In this document: in pieces, positions 21,429 to 32,206 of the stretch
How the letters are laid out: the number at the start of each line of letters is the position of its first letter
Position numbering within the stretch: the stretch's first letter is position 1
Position numbers and translations under genes: made by a program
Notes under the pieces: generated by a model
Databases searched by the model: none
What the model saw: only the letters and a program-made list of their open reading frames with translations
Told to the model about the DNA's origin: nothing
DNA from: Flectonema sp. DT1601
Lineage: Eukaryota > Euglenozoa > Diplonemea > Diplonemida > Diplonemidae
Reading direction: 5' to 3'
Length of the DNA: 64,000 bases
NCBI GenBank assembly: GCA_964019425.1
Contig: OZ025790.1
Location: forward strand, 248,001-312,000

Positions 21429-22919
21429 TCAAACACGTGGCAGTGAAAGTGGAAATGTTGGTCCATCTCTTCTTTGAAAATATAACTGAGGTGCCTTGCT
21501 GCTGTTTTCATCAGTTGTGTAGGTTAGTTCCATGATAGAAGCGAAACTATCAAGTGAGATGTAAGTAAGGTCTGCTGTTAGATCATCTGAAGGATCAGCA
21601 ACATGTTGTTGTTCTGATTGATGAACATCATTAGTGACATCATCAACACACTCATCGTCATCATCATCTTGTGAGGGATCGTCTGAATCGTATTGAGAAC
21701 GGTCACATCCTTCTTCAGTGTCAGTTTTGTTTCGTTTTTTAACCTTTGTCCTTCGATTCTTGACTGTCAGACTCATGTTATTTATTTCATCTCCTTCGTC
21801 ATCAGCAGTACGTCTGCTAGCTCTACGAATATGATGTTTTCCATCAGCTTGCATGTGATGGTCATTAGTGGAAGTATCGTCTTCGTGATCGTCATTGGCT
21901 TCACTGTGTCTGTGGCGATTTTTCTTTTGAGATTTTTTCTTTTTTTGTTTTCGATGTTGTTTTACAATGTGATCATCTTCGTGTTCAAGTTGATGAGGCT
22001 CATCAGCTTGTTTTTGATCATCTCCATCACCATCTGTGTCAACTGTAGCGACAGATTGCGTTACATTTGAACTTCCTTTTTCAGAAATTGGAGATGAAGA
22101 AGCAGAGTACTCTTCTTCTGATGTGTATGAGACGGGTGGTGCTTTTACAGTGTCGGTTGTAAGTTTTTGACCATGCTGTAGTAGCAACTCATCAATCATG
22201 TCATCACTCATTGATGAGGTGTTTACTTGTTTTCGAAGACTGTCTTTCGTAATTCCCCACACCGTAGATGACACCTCCTGACCATATAAATAAAATATTT
22301 TTTCTAACTCTTCAAGGGACTCTCTTGTGTACATTCGTCTCCAATCTTTAACTTCATCTTTTGCTTCTTTTTTTCCAACTTTTTTCGGATCTGGCATTGA
22401 CCATTTTGCTACAGCTGCTTTTATAACTTGAACACTTGCTGTTGGATAAAGACATCGAAGCATTTCCATGAAATCGACTGTTCCAGATCTATCCTTGTCC
22501 ATCTTTTTAAATAGCGTTCTGTCTATGATGAGATCTTTACGACCTACGATTTCCGGTATTCGTGAAACTTCCCTCATGTTGAGATCACCTCCACCGTCGA
22601 CGTCGAGGTCAATGAAAGCCTGTTTTAGATGTTCGTATTCCTCTTCAGAGAATGGTGGTTTGTTTTTGTCTTCTACTGTTTTTGGAGCTTCCGGAATCTC
22701 AATTCTCGTTGGTGCCAACACTTCTTTCGGTGTCGCATTTGTAGTTAATTTCGTCAATATTTGTTTTTTGGGTACAGTTCTCACCCTCGGTAATTTCTTC
22801 ATTCCAACATTAGGTCTTTTCACAATTGGTGGAGGCTTTCCTCCCGCTAGTCGAAGTGTTCGAACTCGCTGTTTGATCTCAGCTAAGACATCAAATGTGG
22901 GATCAGATTTAAATTTCAT
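21429..22919 (-). CDS. EF-hand protein with acidic/basic low-complexity tail
   Basis: A 496-residue protein beginning MKFKSDPTFDV. The frame is open further upstream but a GGGTAG acceptor lies ~31 nt before this ATG, which is the first ATG in frame. Residues ~92-160 form an EF-hand pair: loop 1 at 106-117 (DVDGGGDLNMRE, unusual with Gly at position 5) and loop 2 at 141-152 (DKDRSGTVDFME, fully canonical), so calcium binding is likely. A second helical region extends to ~250. Residues ~265-460 are low-complexity with runs of Asp, His, Lys and Ser, probably disordered. The C-terminus (FPLSLPRV) is ordered-looking. Its position directly upstream of the BILBO1-like gene, which is also an EF-hand protein, suggests but does not prove a flagellar or cytoskeletal role. 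Confidence 0.82.
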   Translation of the reverse strand: MKFKSDPTFDVLAEIKQRVRTLRLAGGKPPPIVKRPNVGMKKLPRVRTVPKKQILTKLTTNATPKEVLAPTRIEIPEAPKTVEDKNKPPFSEEEYEHLKQAFIDLDVDGGGDLNMREVSRIPEIVGRKDLIIDRTLFKKMDKDRSGTVDFMEMLRCLYPTASVQVIKAAVAKWSMPDPKKVGKKEAKDEVKDWRRMYTRESLEELEKIFYLYGQEVSSTVWGITKDSLRKQVNTSSMSDDMIDELLLQHGQKLTTDTVKAPPVSYTSEEEYSASSSPISEKGSSNVTQSVATVDTDGDGDDQKQADEPHQLEHEDDHIVKQHRKQKKKKSQKKNRHRHSEANDDHEDDTSTNDHHMQADGKHHIRRASRRTADDEGDEINNMSLTVKNRRTKVKKRNKTDTEEGCDRSQYDSDDPSQDDDDDECVDDVTNDVHQSEQQHVADPSDDLTADLTYISLDSFASIMELTYTTDENSSKAPQLYFQRRDGPTFPLSLPRV

Positions 22920-22992
22920 AATTAGTGTCACTCCAAACAGAAAGTACAACTACCCCCAAGAAAACACTTGTTTTCTTGGTTTTAAAATATGA

Positions 22993-23964
22993 AAAAAAAA
23001 AGTTTTTTTTGATCTCGTTCAATAATTCCTGTTGAGAAGATGAATTATAATGTGGAGCTGCTGCTGGTCAGTAATCAGAAAAGAGAAATCCCTTTACGAA
23101 ACACACACAAAAACGCTATTGCTTTGCTGTCGCAGTCGCATACGTGAATTTATATTCCTGCGTGAAATAAATAAATATCAACCCCTACTTGAATACCCTC
23201 CGTTCTCAATTTTTTTTTTTAATAATAGTTCGCATAGCTGGTTGACTTTTCGGTTGTGTAGAGAGAGAAGTTTTATTTAAAAAAAAAAGAAGAAAAAAAA
23301 AAGAAAAGGGGAAAGGAATATAGTGTTGTAATGAGAAAAAGAAAAAGAAAAAGAAAATATGTTCGTCTCTCGGATGACTTTCGTCATAGACGTAAAAAAA
23401 TGTTATCAATTACTTAATAAAAATGAAATATAATTTAATTTCTGTTTTTTTTTTTTAAACTTTTTGTTTTTTTTTTTCCCCCTTTTCGTGTAATAGCGAG
23501 ATATAAAAAAAAAAAGAGGTTTCGCTACAGCAGCATTCGTCTCACTTCCTCGTTGAACTCAAAACAATCCGGACAGTTGCTGCAATCTTCACTACTAAGA
23601 TTTAATATTTTTTTGTACTGACAACTTTAAAAAAAAAAAACGAAAAAAAAAGGGGGAGAAATAAAAATTTTAAGGTATATGTGCAATAGTTTGCGAAAAA
23701 GAGACTAGTGAAAAACAAAGCGTGAAAACACCTGTGTTAGATATATAAACAAAATAGGTAGGGTTCGGAGGGGATGGGAGAGAGAAAACAGTAATAAACA
23801 GTTACTAACTGGGAAATGATAACAAGATTATTTTTTAAATAATAAGAAGAATTATTACCCGACAACCTGTAGCTGGAATGCAAGGCCGTCACAGTAAGAT
23901 TGATAAGAAATATATTTAACGGGAAACTAAATGAGATGAATAATGTAATTATAAAAACAGCCAA
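22993..23964. other. Intergenic interval between PFR copy 1 and the EF-hand gene
   Basis: About 1 kb of A/T-rich sequence with homopolymers; no supported gene on either strand. It must contain the polyadenylation region of PFR copy 1, but no defined signal can be pinned. Confidence 0.6.
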
Positions 23965-26109
23965 CTACTCTCCAGGAGGAGCTCCAATAGCACCAGCTTG
24001 AGTAGCTTTCAGAGTCTTTGCTCTCTTGATCTCCTCTCTCTCAGCAGCGATCTTAACTTCCTCTTGCTTCGACAAGTGAGCCTTGTACTCCACCATTTTA
24101 GTTCTCCTTGAGAGTACTTCCTCGTTGTTCTCATCGACTGGGTGTTGGAACTGATGACCAGCCGCGTCCAGAGCCTCCTCTGACTCCTTGAAGTCATCCA
24201 TCGCCTTCGCCTGCTTCTCTTTCAGCAGTCCCAACTCCTCCTCAACTGCGTGTCTCAGATTGTACAATTCCTTCTTCTGGTCAGAGTGCTTCTTTGCGTT
24301 AGGATCGAAGGTCTCAATACAGAACTCCAACTGAATGTGAGTACTTCTGATAGTTCTGTCGATCTCTTCTAATCTCTTCTCCTTCTTGTAGATTAAAGAT
24401 CCGAGAGTCAGGTAAAGCATTCTGAAGTACTCCAAGTGCTCTTTGTGAACTCTGATTCTTAATTCAGATAGTTCTTGGTTTGTCTTATCATAACGAGCCT
24501 TTACTGCACTGCATCCTTCTGATACCAGTTCTTCGATCAGACCCGTGCACTTGATCGCCAAGTCGCAGTTGTACACCGTCAGCTCCAACAGCTTCTTGTG
24601 CTGAGATGCGACTTCCAGGAACTGCGCGTACTCCACTCTCCTCTTCTCTTCCCGGTCGTTCTCTTCGATCCTCCTCTTCACTTCTTCGAATCGTTCCGTA
24701 CCGAGCTTCTGAAGTTGCCTTTCCAGGTCCTGAATCTTCCTCCAACATTCCTCTTGCTTCTCGAGGTTCTCCTTCACGAATCGTTCACTCTTGTCCTGTT
24801 TTGGTTTTTTTTTTTTTTGGGTGTTCGCTTTTCTACCCCCCCGCCGAAAACATATCAAAGAAACCAAATAAACAAGCAAACAAACCTTCATGGCAGCAAA
24901 CCGCTTCATCGCCTCCGCATCCTCCAAGTCAGCCTTTTGGATGGCATCGTGGATGTGTTTCAAGTCAGTCTCACATCTCTGCTTCAGACGACGTTTCGCG
25001 TCCTTCATCTGAGTAGTTTCTTGGTTTGCCTTCTTCTGAACTTCGTAAATCTATTTGTTGATTCGATTTGGTTAGAAAAGTTGGAAACTAACTCCGACCG
25101 AGAAAAGAGAGAGGAAGAGGAGGGAAAGGAGGAACAACAACAAGACGAAGAGTGAAAGCAATACTAAATACACAATTACATACCTTCTTGAAGGGAGCGT
25201 TCTCGTCTTCTGTCTTCTGAATGAGTCTGAACTTGTCTTTGATCAACTCAATCAACCTTTCCTGCAGTTGGATCTTCGTCCAAAACTGTTCCTCAGCGAC
25301 CTGCATTTCACCGTCGCTCATCGCAACGTTTTGGATTTCATTCACGCGGTCCAGTTGGGCAACTTGTGTGGCAACCTGTTTTCAGATGAGTTAGACAGAG
25401 GGAAGGAGAAGATGTGGAATCGATACGAAGCCTTTCGATGGTCAGAATGGTGTGATGTGGAGCTCACGAATTGGATGAGCTCGTTATCTTATCAAAAGCA
25501 GACCACGAGAGGAGTAAATAAAATAAAAATAAAAATAAAAATATAACAAACCTGTTCATTAGTTGAAGTCAAGGCAGCCTGAATCTGAGTCACGTTCATA
25601 ATGTCTTCCATCTGCTTCAGGGTCGTCGCAGGAACCTGTGCCAACTGCGTCGCATCCAACTGTGACCTCCTCAACTCTTCCTCAACCTTCTCAACCTTCG
25701 TAATGGCGTTGTCAATTACTCCAGTGAAGGATACGATTCTCGTCTTGTTTCGGTTGTTCTTCAGCTCAGCGAGTTGTTTTCTCAAACCAATCACATCCAT
25801 GAACTGTGGCTTATCTTCAGGTTTGTACAACTCTCGCTGTGACATCTCCAAACCGCACACTCTCATCAACTTCGCGAGGTCGTAGGCCTCAGTGAGATTC
25901 CACTTTGTACCAACTTCAACAGCTGTTAGTAACTCGTGTGCCTTCTCGTGAGCTCCCGACAGTTTTTGACGTTGGTTTTCACTCCAATCGGATACGTGGA
26001 GTTCCTGAATGAATTCCTCATTCTCAAGACAAGCAGTCTTCAGTTTTAAGTTGTGGATCTTCTGCTTTCTTGCGGCCTCGAGAGTAACTTCTCCAGTTGG
26101 GTCAGCCAT
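23965..26109 (-). CDS. PFR: Major paraflagellar rod protein, copy 1 (four exons)
   Basis: Exons at 25552-26109, 25184-25375, 24886-25050 and 23965-24795 (186, 64, 55 and 276 codons), all phase 0; 581 residues, close to the ~600 of trypanosome PFR1/PFR2. The sequence matches that family throughout: LEAARKQKIHNLKLKTA, LMRVCGLEMSQRELYKPEDK, KDAKRRLKQRC, KLGTERFEEVKRRIEEND, QLEFCIETFDPNAKKHSD and KQEEVKIAAEREEIKRAK. The C-terminal half resembles PFR1 more than PFR2 from memory. It is nearly all alpha-helical and builds the lattice beside the axoneme that is needed for motility. Three GT-AG introns (176, 133 and 90 nt) interrupt it; introns 1 and 2 have CTAAC branch-site-like elements. The protein appears identical to copy 2; the 5' flank is different. 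Confidence 0.96.
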
Positions 26110-26755
26110 AGGAAGTAGTTGTGTGGAGTACTAATACTGTTAAATGAAATTAAATACATTCAAACCAAACACAAGTCTTCGCTCAGGAGCGAATCCCCTT
26201 CCAACAAGATGGGGGTGAGGGCATGAGACTCAACTGATAATTGTTTTTTTTTGTTTTTGTTTTTCTCCTTTTTTTTTTTTTCCTAATATTGATCGATCGC
26301 GTTTGCAGAATTAAAAAAATAAAAATAAAACCAACCCTTCGTCTGTTAATTAACCGTACGCGTGTTAACATAAAAAATAAGAAAATAATTCGCATCGCGG
26401 TATCGAACAATACAAGCAAGGCACACAACCAAATGTATCAGAGCCATACTTACACTACCATGCATGTGCTGACAAGTTTCCTAGACACATGTACTCAACA
26501 CTGGTATAAAATAAAATAAAAAAAGAAAGAAAAGTGATCTCGGTCGTGAATTCAGAACTGTCACAGACAGGAATACAAATAACGGAGCGCAGTGATCACC
26601 AAATTGTCTGATTAGAAATATATAAAATAAAAACGGAGAGGGGAATTTGAAGGTTGGGAATAGAAAAAGAAAATGAGAAGCAAACAATTGTTTCTTTTTA
26701 ATTTTTTCTCTTGAAAATAAAAAAAAAAAAAAAAACTTGAATGCAGTTAAGTCTA
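26110..26755. other. Intergenic interval between LeuRS and PFR copy 1
   Basis: Short A/T-rich spacer carrying the PFR copy 1 acceptor region (ATTTAACAG about 27-33 nt before the ATG) and the 3' end of the LeuRS transcript. No other gene is seen. Confidence 0.55.
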
Positions 26756-29700
26756 CTACTGTACACTGAAGGCAACAGTTGGTCTTCCTGGGGCAGCGTT
26801 TTCCTGTTTTTTTTTTTGTTTGTTTTTTTTGTCTTTCCCCAACAAAAAAGCACCACTGATAAAACCACTCAAAACCCCTCACAATAATAATACAAAACAC
26901 ATACCGCAGAGTTAGCATCTGGAACTCCCTCATCAGAAGCCAAGAATAAGTTAAGGGTAGTGATAGGCTGAATCTTTGACAACAAGTACTGATGGTGTTC
27001 CTTAATCAGAGTCATCTCCTCAAATGGAAGAGAGAGCTCAAAGGCTTTTTCCCCCTCAGACATGACCTGTGCTTTGATCACGGAAGCGAATTTTCCAACC
27101 TGAGCACCCTTTGATTTGAAATCTGGGTCCTCTGTAGTTTTTGCATCAAAGTGCTTCATGACAGCCTTTGAGAAGGTTCCACTGTTGGTCTTGTGGTCAT
27201 CCTTCAAGATACTAATCACCTTTAGTTTCCAATCAGGATACCTGGTTGCGACGTACAAGTTGCATGTATTTGGAGCTGGTTTCTTCTTTGATGCCTTGAT
27301 GTTGTTATCAATAAGAGTTTTCTTAACCTTTTCTAAGTAAGTTCCCCTTTGAGAAATCAACTGGTCGGAAACTCCAGTTGGGAATCTCGCATCCATGACC
27401 GTTCCACTATTTCCTAATAACGACCAAAGCTGTTCACATGTGTGAGGAGTTACTACCGACATCATTACAGTGATGTATGAAATCCATTTTTCTATCAAAC
27501 TTTTCTTTGCCTTAAGAGGATCACCAAGAATGTCGTAGTACAAGTCCTTTGCGCTTATAAATTCATACCAAGCACATCTAAGACCCTCCTTGTAGTGCAT
27601 CGTAGCGAAGAATTGGTTTGCATCAGTCGATAATCTCTCAATCTCATTGTTGAACCATTCATCAATGAAAAGGTTGTCGTCGGTAGTTCGAAGCTTGTCC
27701 TTATCTTCGTTGAACTGATTTGTAATGTCAACCAACTGAACTAATTTCTTAATAGCGTTATTAGCTGTTGGGATTTCAAAGTTGGCATCTTCAAGAGAAT
27801 CACCTGCATAAGCACATGCAAATCTTGTACCATCAGCACTGAAGTCGTCACAAGCTCTTACCAAGGATAAGAAATTACCCTTTGACTTCGACATCTTTTC
27901 GTTGTCTACAAGAACCCAGCCATTGGCATACATGGCTCTTGGCCACATCTCTGGTTGGTTTTCCCAGATTGCTGCGTGGTTGTACAATGACATAGTTAAA
28001 TGGTTTGGGATTAAATCTTTTCCTGATACTCGAAGATCCATTGGATACCAGAACTCGAACTCTCTCTTCATCTGTTTTAGAATGTCGCGGTCGATTGATG
28101 CGTCGCTTGCTGTGATTGGTTTGTTTAAAAAGATGTGATCAAATACGGAATCATTCACGTCTTCTGGTTTAATTCCGTAAGGAGACTTCTCAAGACCTGT
28201 TAAGTTGTCTTCTCCGTGAAAGTATTTCGCGAGAGGGTAGTACGCCATGTAAATAGTTGAATCTGACAACGACTCAATCAAGAATTGTTCATCCCAAGGG
28301 ATCTTTGTACCAAGTCCGAATGATCGAGAGCATGCCCATTCTCTTAACCAGTTGACCTTTTCAACAAACTGTTCCTTAGTGGCTGGTTTGAAGGTTTCTA
28401 ATGTGTTAACAATGTGAGCTTCAACAGTTTTTTTCCAATCATCTTTACCATATTTAATGTACCATTGATCAATCAAAGCAGCGACACACTCATCACCTGA
28501 TCTCGATACGATCTGTCCTGCTGGATCGTGATACACGAATGCTTCTCCTGCGGCAATCATACTGTCCTTTGCCTTGATCTTTGCTTCAGCTACAGGTTCT
28601 CCCTTGTATGGTCCTGCAGACATAATACCGTGGTAAAAACTCATTTTGTATGCAATGTCGTGAGCTTCTAATAATTTATCGGTGTCTTTTTGTGTTTTTA
28701 CTCCCAACTTGTTGCACAAGTACTGAGCACATTTGGTTTGAGTTTCATCGTCGATGACGACATCGATGAGAGGGACTGGATCAAGGTATGGAACAACCCA
28801 TTCATCCTTAAGTCCGTAGAACTTTCTCTTTTCAGGTGTTTTTAAGTCAGTCAAAGCTGCGTAGTCATCTGGGGAGTCAGCTGGTACAGATGTAACAATA
28901 CCAGTACCCATGTTCATTTTAATAGTCATCAACGGTAGTAAATGAACTGTCGCATGTGGAGCACGTGGTGCCTTAAGTGTCGCCCCCATGATGTCTGATC
29001 CTTTTATGTCTTTAATCTTTTCAACCTTTCCAAAGTATGATTTAATATCATCTCCCTTATCAATTCTTTGAAATGTCATGTTACGCGCTGCTCTTTGAGT
29101 GCAGACAATCGCAATATCATCCCTGTGGAACACACCGTACTCACCTTCAGGTAAGATCCAACAGTTTGATTGACCGATCATTGTTTCTGGTCGAAGAGTT
29201 GCGCACACTAAGAAGATTGGTTTACCGACATCCTTCAATACTTCAGGAAGAGGTTCAACAACTTGAATTTTAATACAAACGTACTCAGTAAGACCAACAC
29301 CCTCACCCTCTGATCTATCGTGGTCCATGCATGCTTGTTGATCAAGTTCTGAGTAGACTGTCGGACGCTTACCAAAGTCTAAGTATTGTCCTTCTTTTAG
29401 TTTACGAAATTGCCATCTAACGAATCTATCATAGAAAGGGTTCACGTCAGTAGTGATGAATGATCTTCTAAAGTCAGCACATGTTCCTAATCTTTTTAAA
29501 TCTGTCTTTCCCTGAGGAGGGAAGTACTCAAGCCACTCGTTTGCATCAGTGAACTTTAAGATTTCATCGTTGGCCATTCCCATCCCTTTCATGATATCCC
29601 ATTGGTGAAGAGCTCCTCCCGTCTTTGCTTCAATCTTTGCCTTGAGTTGAGGCTTCTTACTTTTACCCTTTGCATCCTTTCCGGGAAGGGCAAGAGATAA

Positions 29701-30642
29701 TTTTTCTGAAATCTTACTTTCTGTAGTGGTGTTGTCTCCAAATTTCGTAACCGCTCTGAAAACATACTTAATTTTCTGTTCCAAGTCGGCAACCTCAGCG
29801 ACGATAAAAAACTTTTTATTAATCTCGGTTGGTTCAGGACCTAGTGACATGCAGCAAGTCCATTCGGTGTCGTCGTCTTTCTTAAACATAAGATCGTACC
29901 CGAGGATTTCCTTTCCTGCAGTTGAGGTTGGTGGTCCCCATGACAAAGTCAACACTTCTGATGTTACTTGTGCTTGAGTAGGACTTCCACAAGGGAAGTT
30001 AGGAACAGGTGATCCGAACATCTCGTAGTCATTCTTCAGTTTGTTTGCCGCAGCCTGAATAGGCATACCTGTACAATGAAATGCAAAAGGAAAAACTGCT
30101 TTCTTTCCCTGAAGTCTGTGGTATCTGACTGCAAATTCCGCCTTCAACATTGAAAAAGCATGACCCAAGTGAAGAGATCCATTCATGTATGGGTATGGGA
30201 ATGTTGCTAAGAATTTTCCAGTGTCTTCTTCGCCTTCCTTTGGAGGATCGACGTCGAATGCCTTAATCTCATCCCACTTTGCCTGAACCTTCTTCTCAAT
30301 CTCAGTAAGGATTGCACGCTTTTCTGCGATGGCGGCGTCTTTACCGGCGTTTGCTGCTGGTGCGTTACCACCCTTGGAGGTGTTTGTCTTTGTAGCAGGC
30401 GATGCAGGGGCTTCAGTTGTAAAACCTTTCCTCTGAGTTGATGAGTAGGTCGCCATGTGTCTCGCCCATCTCGTCACATTCACATTGTCTCCAAGTAATT
30501 CTTGAAACGCCTTCGCATCTTCAGAGTTTGGAGTTTCTCCTCCCAAAAATACTTTTCCTTTTAACTTCGATTCTAACTTACCGGCCTTAGCCAATACGTC
30601 AGACCTTTGCATTGTTCTTAATATCCAATTCCTGTGTAGCAT
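26756..30642 (-). CDS. LARS: Cytosolic leucyl-tRNA synthetase with FN3 insertion, two exons
   Basis: Exon 1 at 26905-30642 (1246 residues) and exon 2 at 26756-26803 (15 residues and stop), joined across a 101-nt GTATGT...CAG intron; 1261 residues. It attaches leucine to tRNA-Leu. Class I signatures are clear: HLGH at 158-161 after FPYPYMNGS, and KMSKS at 916-920. Other archaeal/eukaryotic-type LeuRS blocks are present (FHCTGMPI, RRSFITTDVNPFYDRFVRWQF, ATLRPETMIGQSNCWI for the editing domain). Two unusual parts: residues ~12-68 resemble the GST-C-like domain at the N-terminus of eEF1B and some synthetases, and ~218-318 is an inserted fibronectin type III-like domain (LTLSWGPPTS, EILGYDLMFKK, YVFRAVTKFGDN) where the human enzyme has a short acidic stretch. 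The leader after the TTTCTAG acceptor would be only 4 nt. Confidence 0.96.
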
Positions 30643-31454
30643 CCAGCTAGAAATATAGTTGTTGAAGTGTTATAGTTTTGTGTTTTAATATAAAAGTACT
30701 ACAGGTGTTAGTGTGAAAGTGTCATCTCCTTTTTTCCTGAGGGGGGCTGAATGTTTGTATTTATAAACACATATGTGATTGCTTAACTTTAGCCTTTTGA
30801 AATAACTATTTAGCGTTTCGAGAGTAATCCATATGCTCCCTCTTTACATCTATTCTCTCATTATCTGTAGAAGTCAGCCAGTTAGCATTGACACCTGAAG
30901 GGGGGTAAAAATAAGGGCATTCCTTCCATTATTTTTAACTAATATGCTCAGTGTCTTATTATTTATTTCCTTTTGTCCCATTCTTTTAGTTCTTAAGGGT
31001 GTAAGCCTCTTTGTATTTACCATAATTATTTCTTTTTTTTTTTTTTTTTTTTTTTTGTTCTCTCGTTTTGTTTTTTTCTTAAGGAAGAGAGGGAGGACTA
31101 AAATACTGTACGAAAAGAGGGGGAGTGCTGAAATAGAAACGGAAAAGTCTTTTTTTTTTTTTTTTTTTTTTAAAGTCTAAATTAGATGGGGTGAAAAAAA
31201 TAGGAATTCATTTCAAAAAGGGGATTTGGGCAATACTTTTTAAAAAAAATAGGGGTAAATTTATTTATTTATTTTCGAAATCCCAATACTAGTACATCAT
31301 GTTAAGCCTACGGGGTATCAGTCTTTCGATACCACACAACCGTAAAGACTCCCTCAAGCGTGAAGGGACATTGTGACCGTCAGTATTCGTGTTAAGATTT
31401 ACTTGAAATTGAATGTGAAAAAAAGACCATTATATTCACTCAATCGCGTGATGC

Positions 31455-31489
<35 letters not shown>

Positions 31490-32206
31490 AACCCTTTGCT
31501 GAGGCTGTTATACCACAGAAATTACCAAATTTCTGTGAACGTTGCTCCTGCCAACCCAAACACATTTGCTGGAAAAAAAAAAAAAAAAAAAAAAAAGGTA
31601 ACTTGAAAGAGGCGGGTTATGACCTTTTATTCTCACCTCAAAAAAAAAAAACAAATACCTACCAGTTGACTAAGCCAGTTGCATAGAAATACATAAATAA
31701 ATGTAATAATAGTGTGTGTAAATATTAAAAAAGAAAGCAATTTTTAAAAAAAAAAAATAATCATCACCACTCCCTTTTTCTGACGATTCAGTTTTCAGAA
31801 TCAGTCAGTTTTGGATGACATTTTTTTTTTTACAACGAATGAAAAGAGAGAGAGAAAACAATAAAAAAATTCGCCACAAAAAAAGTAAAGAGGCGCAAAG
31901 TAGTGGAATAGTGCTGTGACTAAAAAATTTGGATGTTGATTACCCTTTTTTTTTTTTTTTTTTTTCGGATTTTTTTTTTCCTTTGGTTTTCAAAGATACT
32001 AATTTAGCCTTGTATCTATCCCCTCAAGAAAACAAGATCCACAAGACAATTAAAAAGAAAAAAAAAAACTTTGAAAGGACGTAAGATACATCACAGATAG
32101 AATAAATATTTAAGAATGGGGAGAGAGATAACAAATAGTATTCACAAATTATATATTTAAAGTGAGAGGAGGGAGAAGTATCAGATCTCATTGATTAATT
32201 TATTTA
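30643..32206. other. Intergenic interval between PFR copy 2 and LeuRS
   Basis: Holds a copy of a ~115-bp dispersed repeat (30794-30910), a 16-bp-class T/A homopolymer set and an A/T-rich 3' flank of PFR copy 2. Frames on both strands are low-complexity. No gene is seen. Confidence 0.6.
30794..30910 (+). repeat. Dispersed repeat D, copy 1
   Basis: Shares GAAATAACTATTTAGCGTTT, CGAGAGTAATCCATAT and CTTTACATCTATTCTCTCAT with the copy at 46.5 kb. Short relatives occur near 5618-5672 and, diverged, near 18096-18190. Confidence 0.7.
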
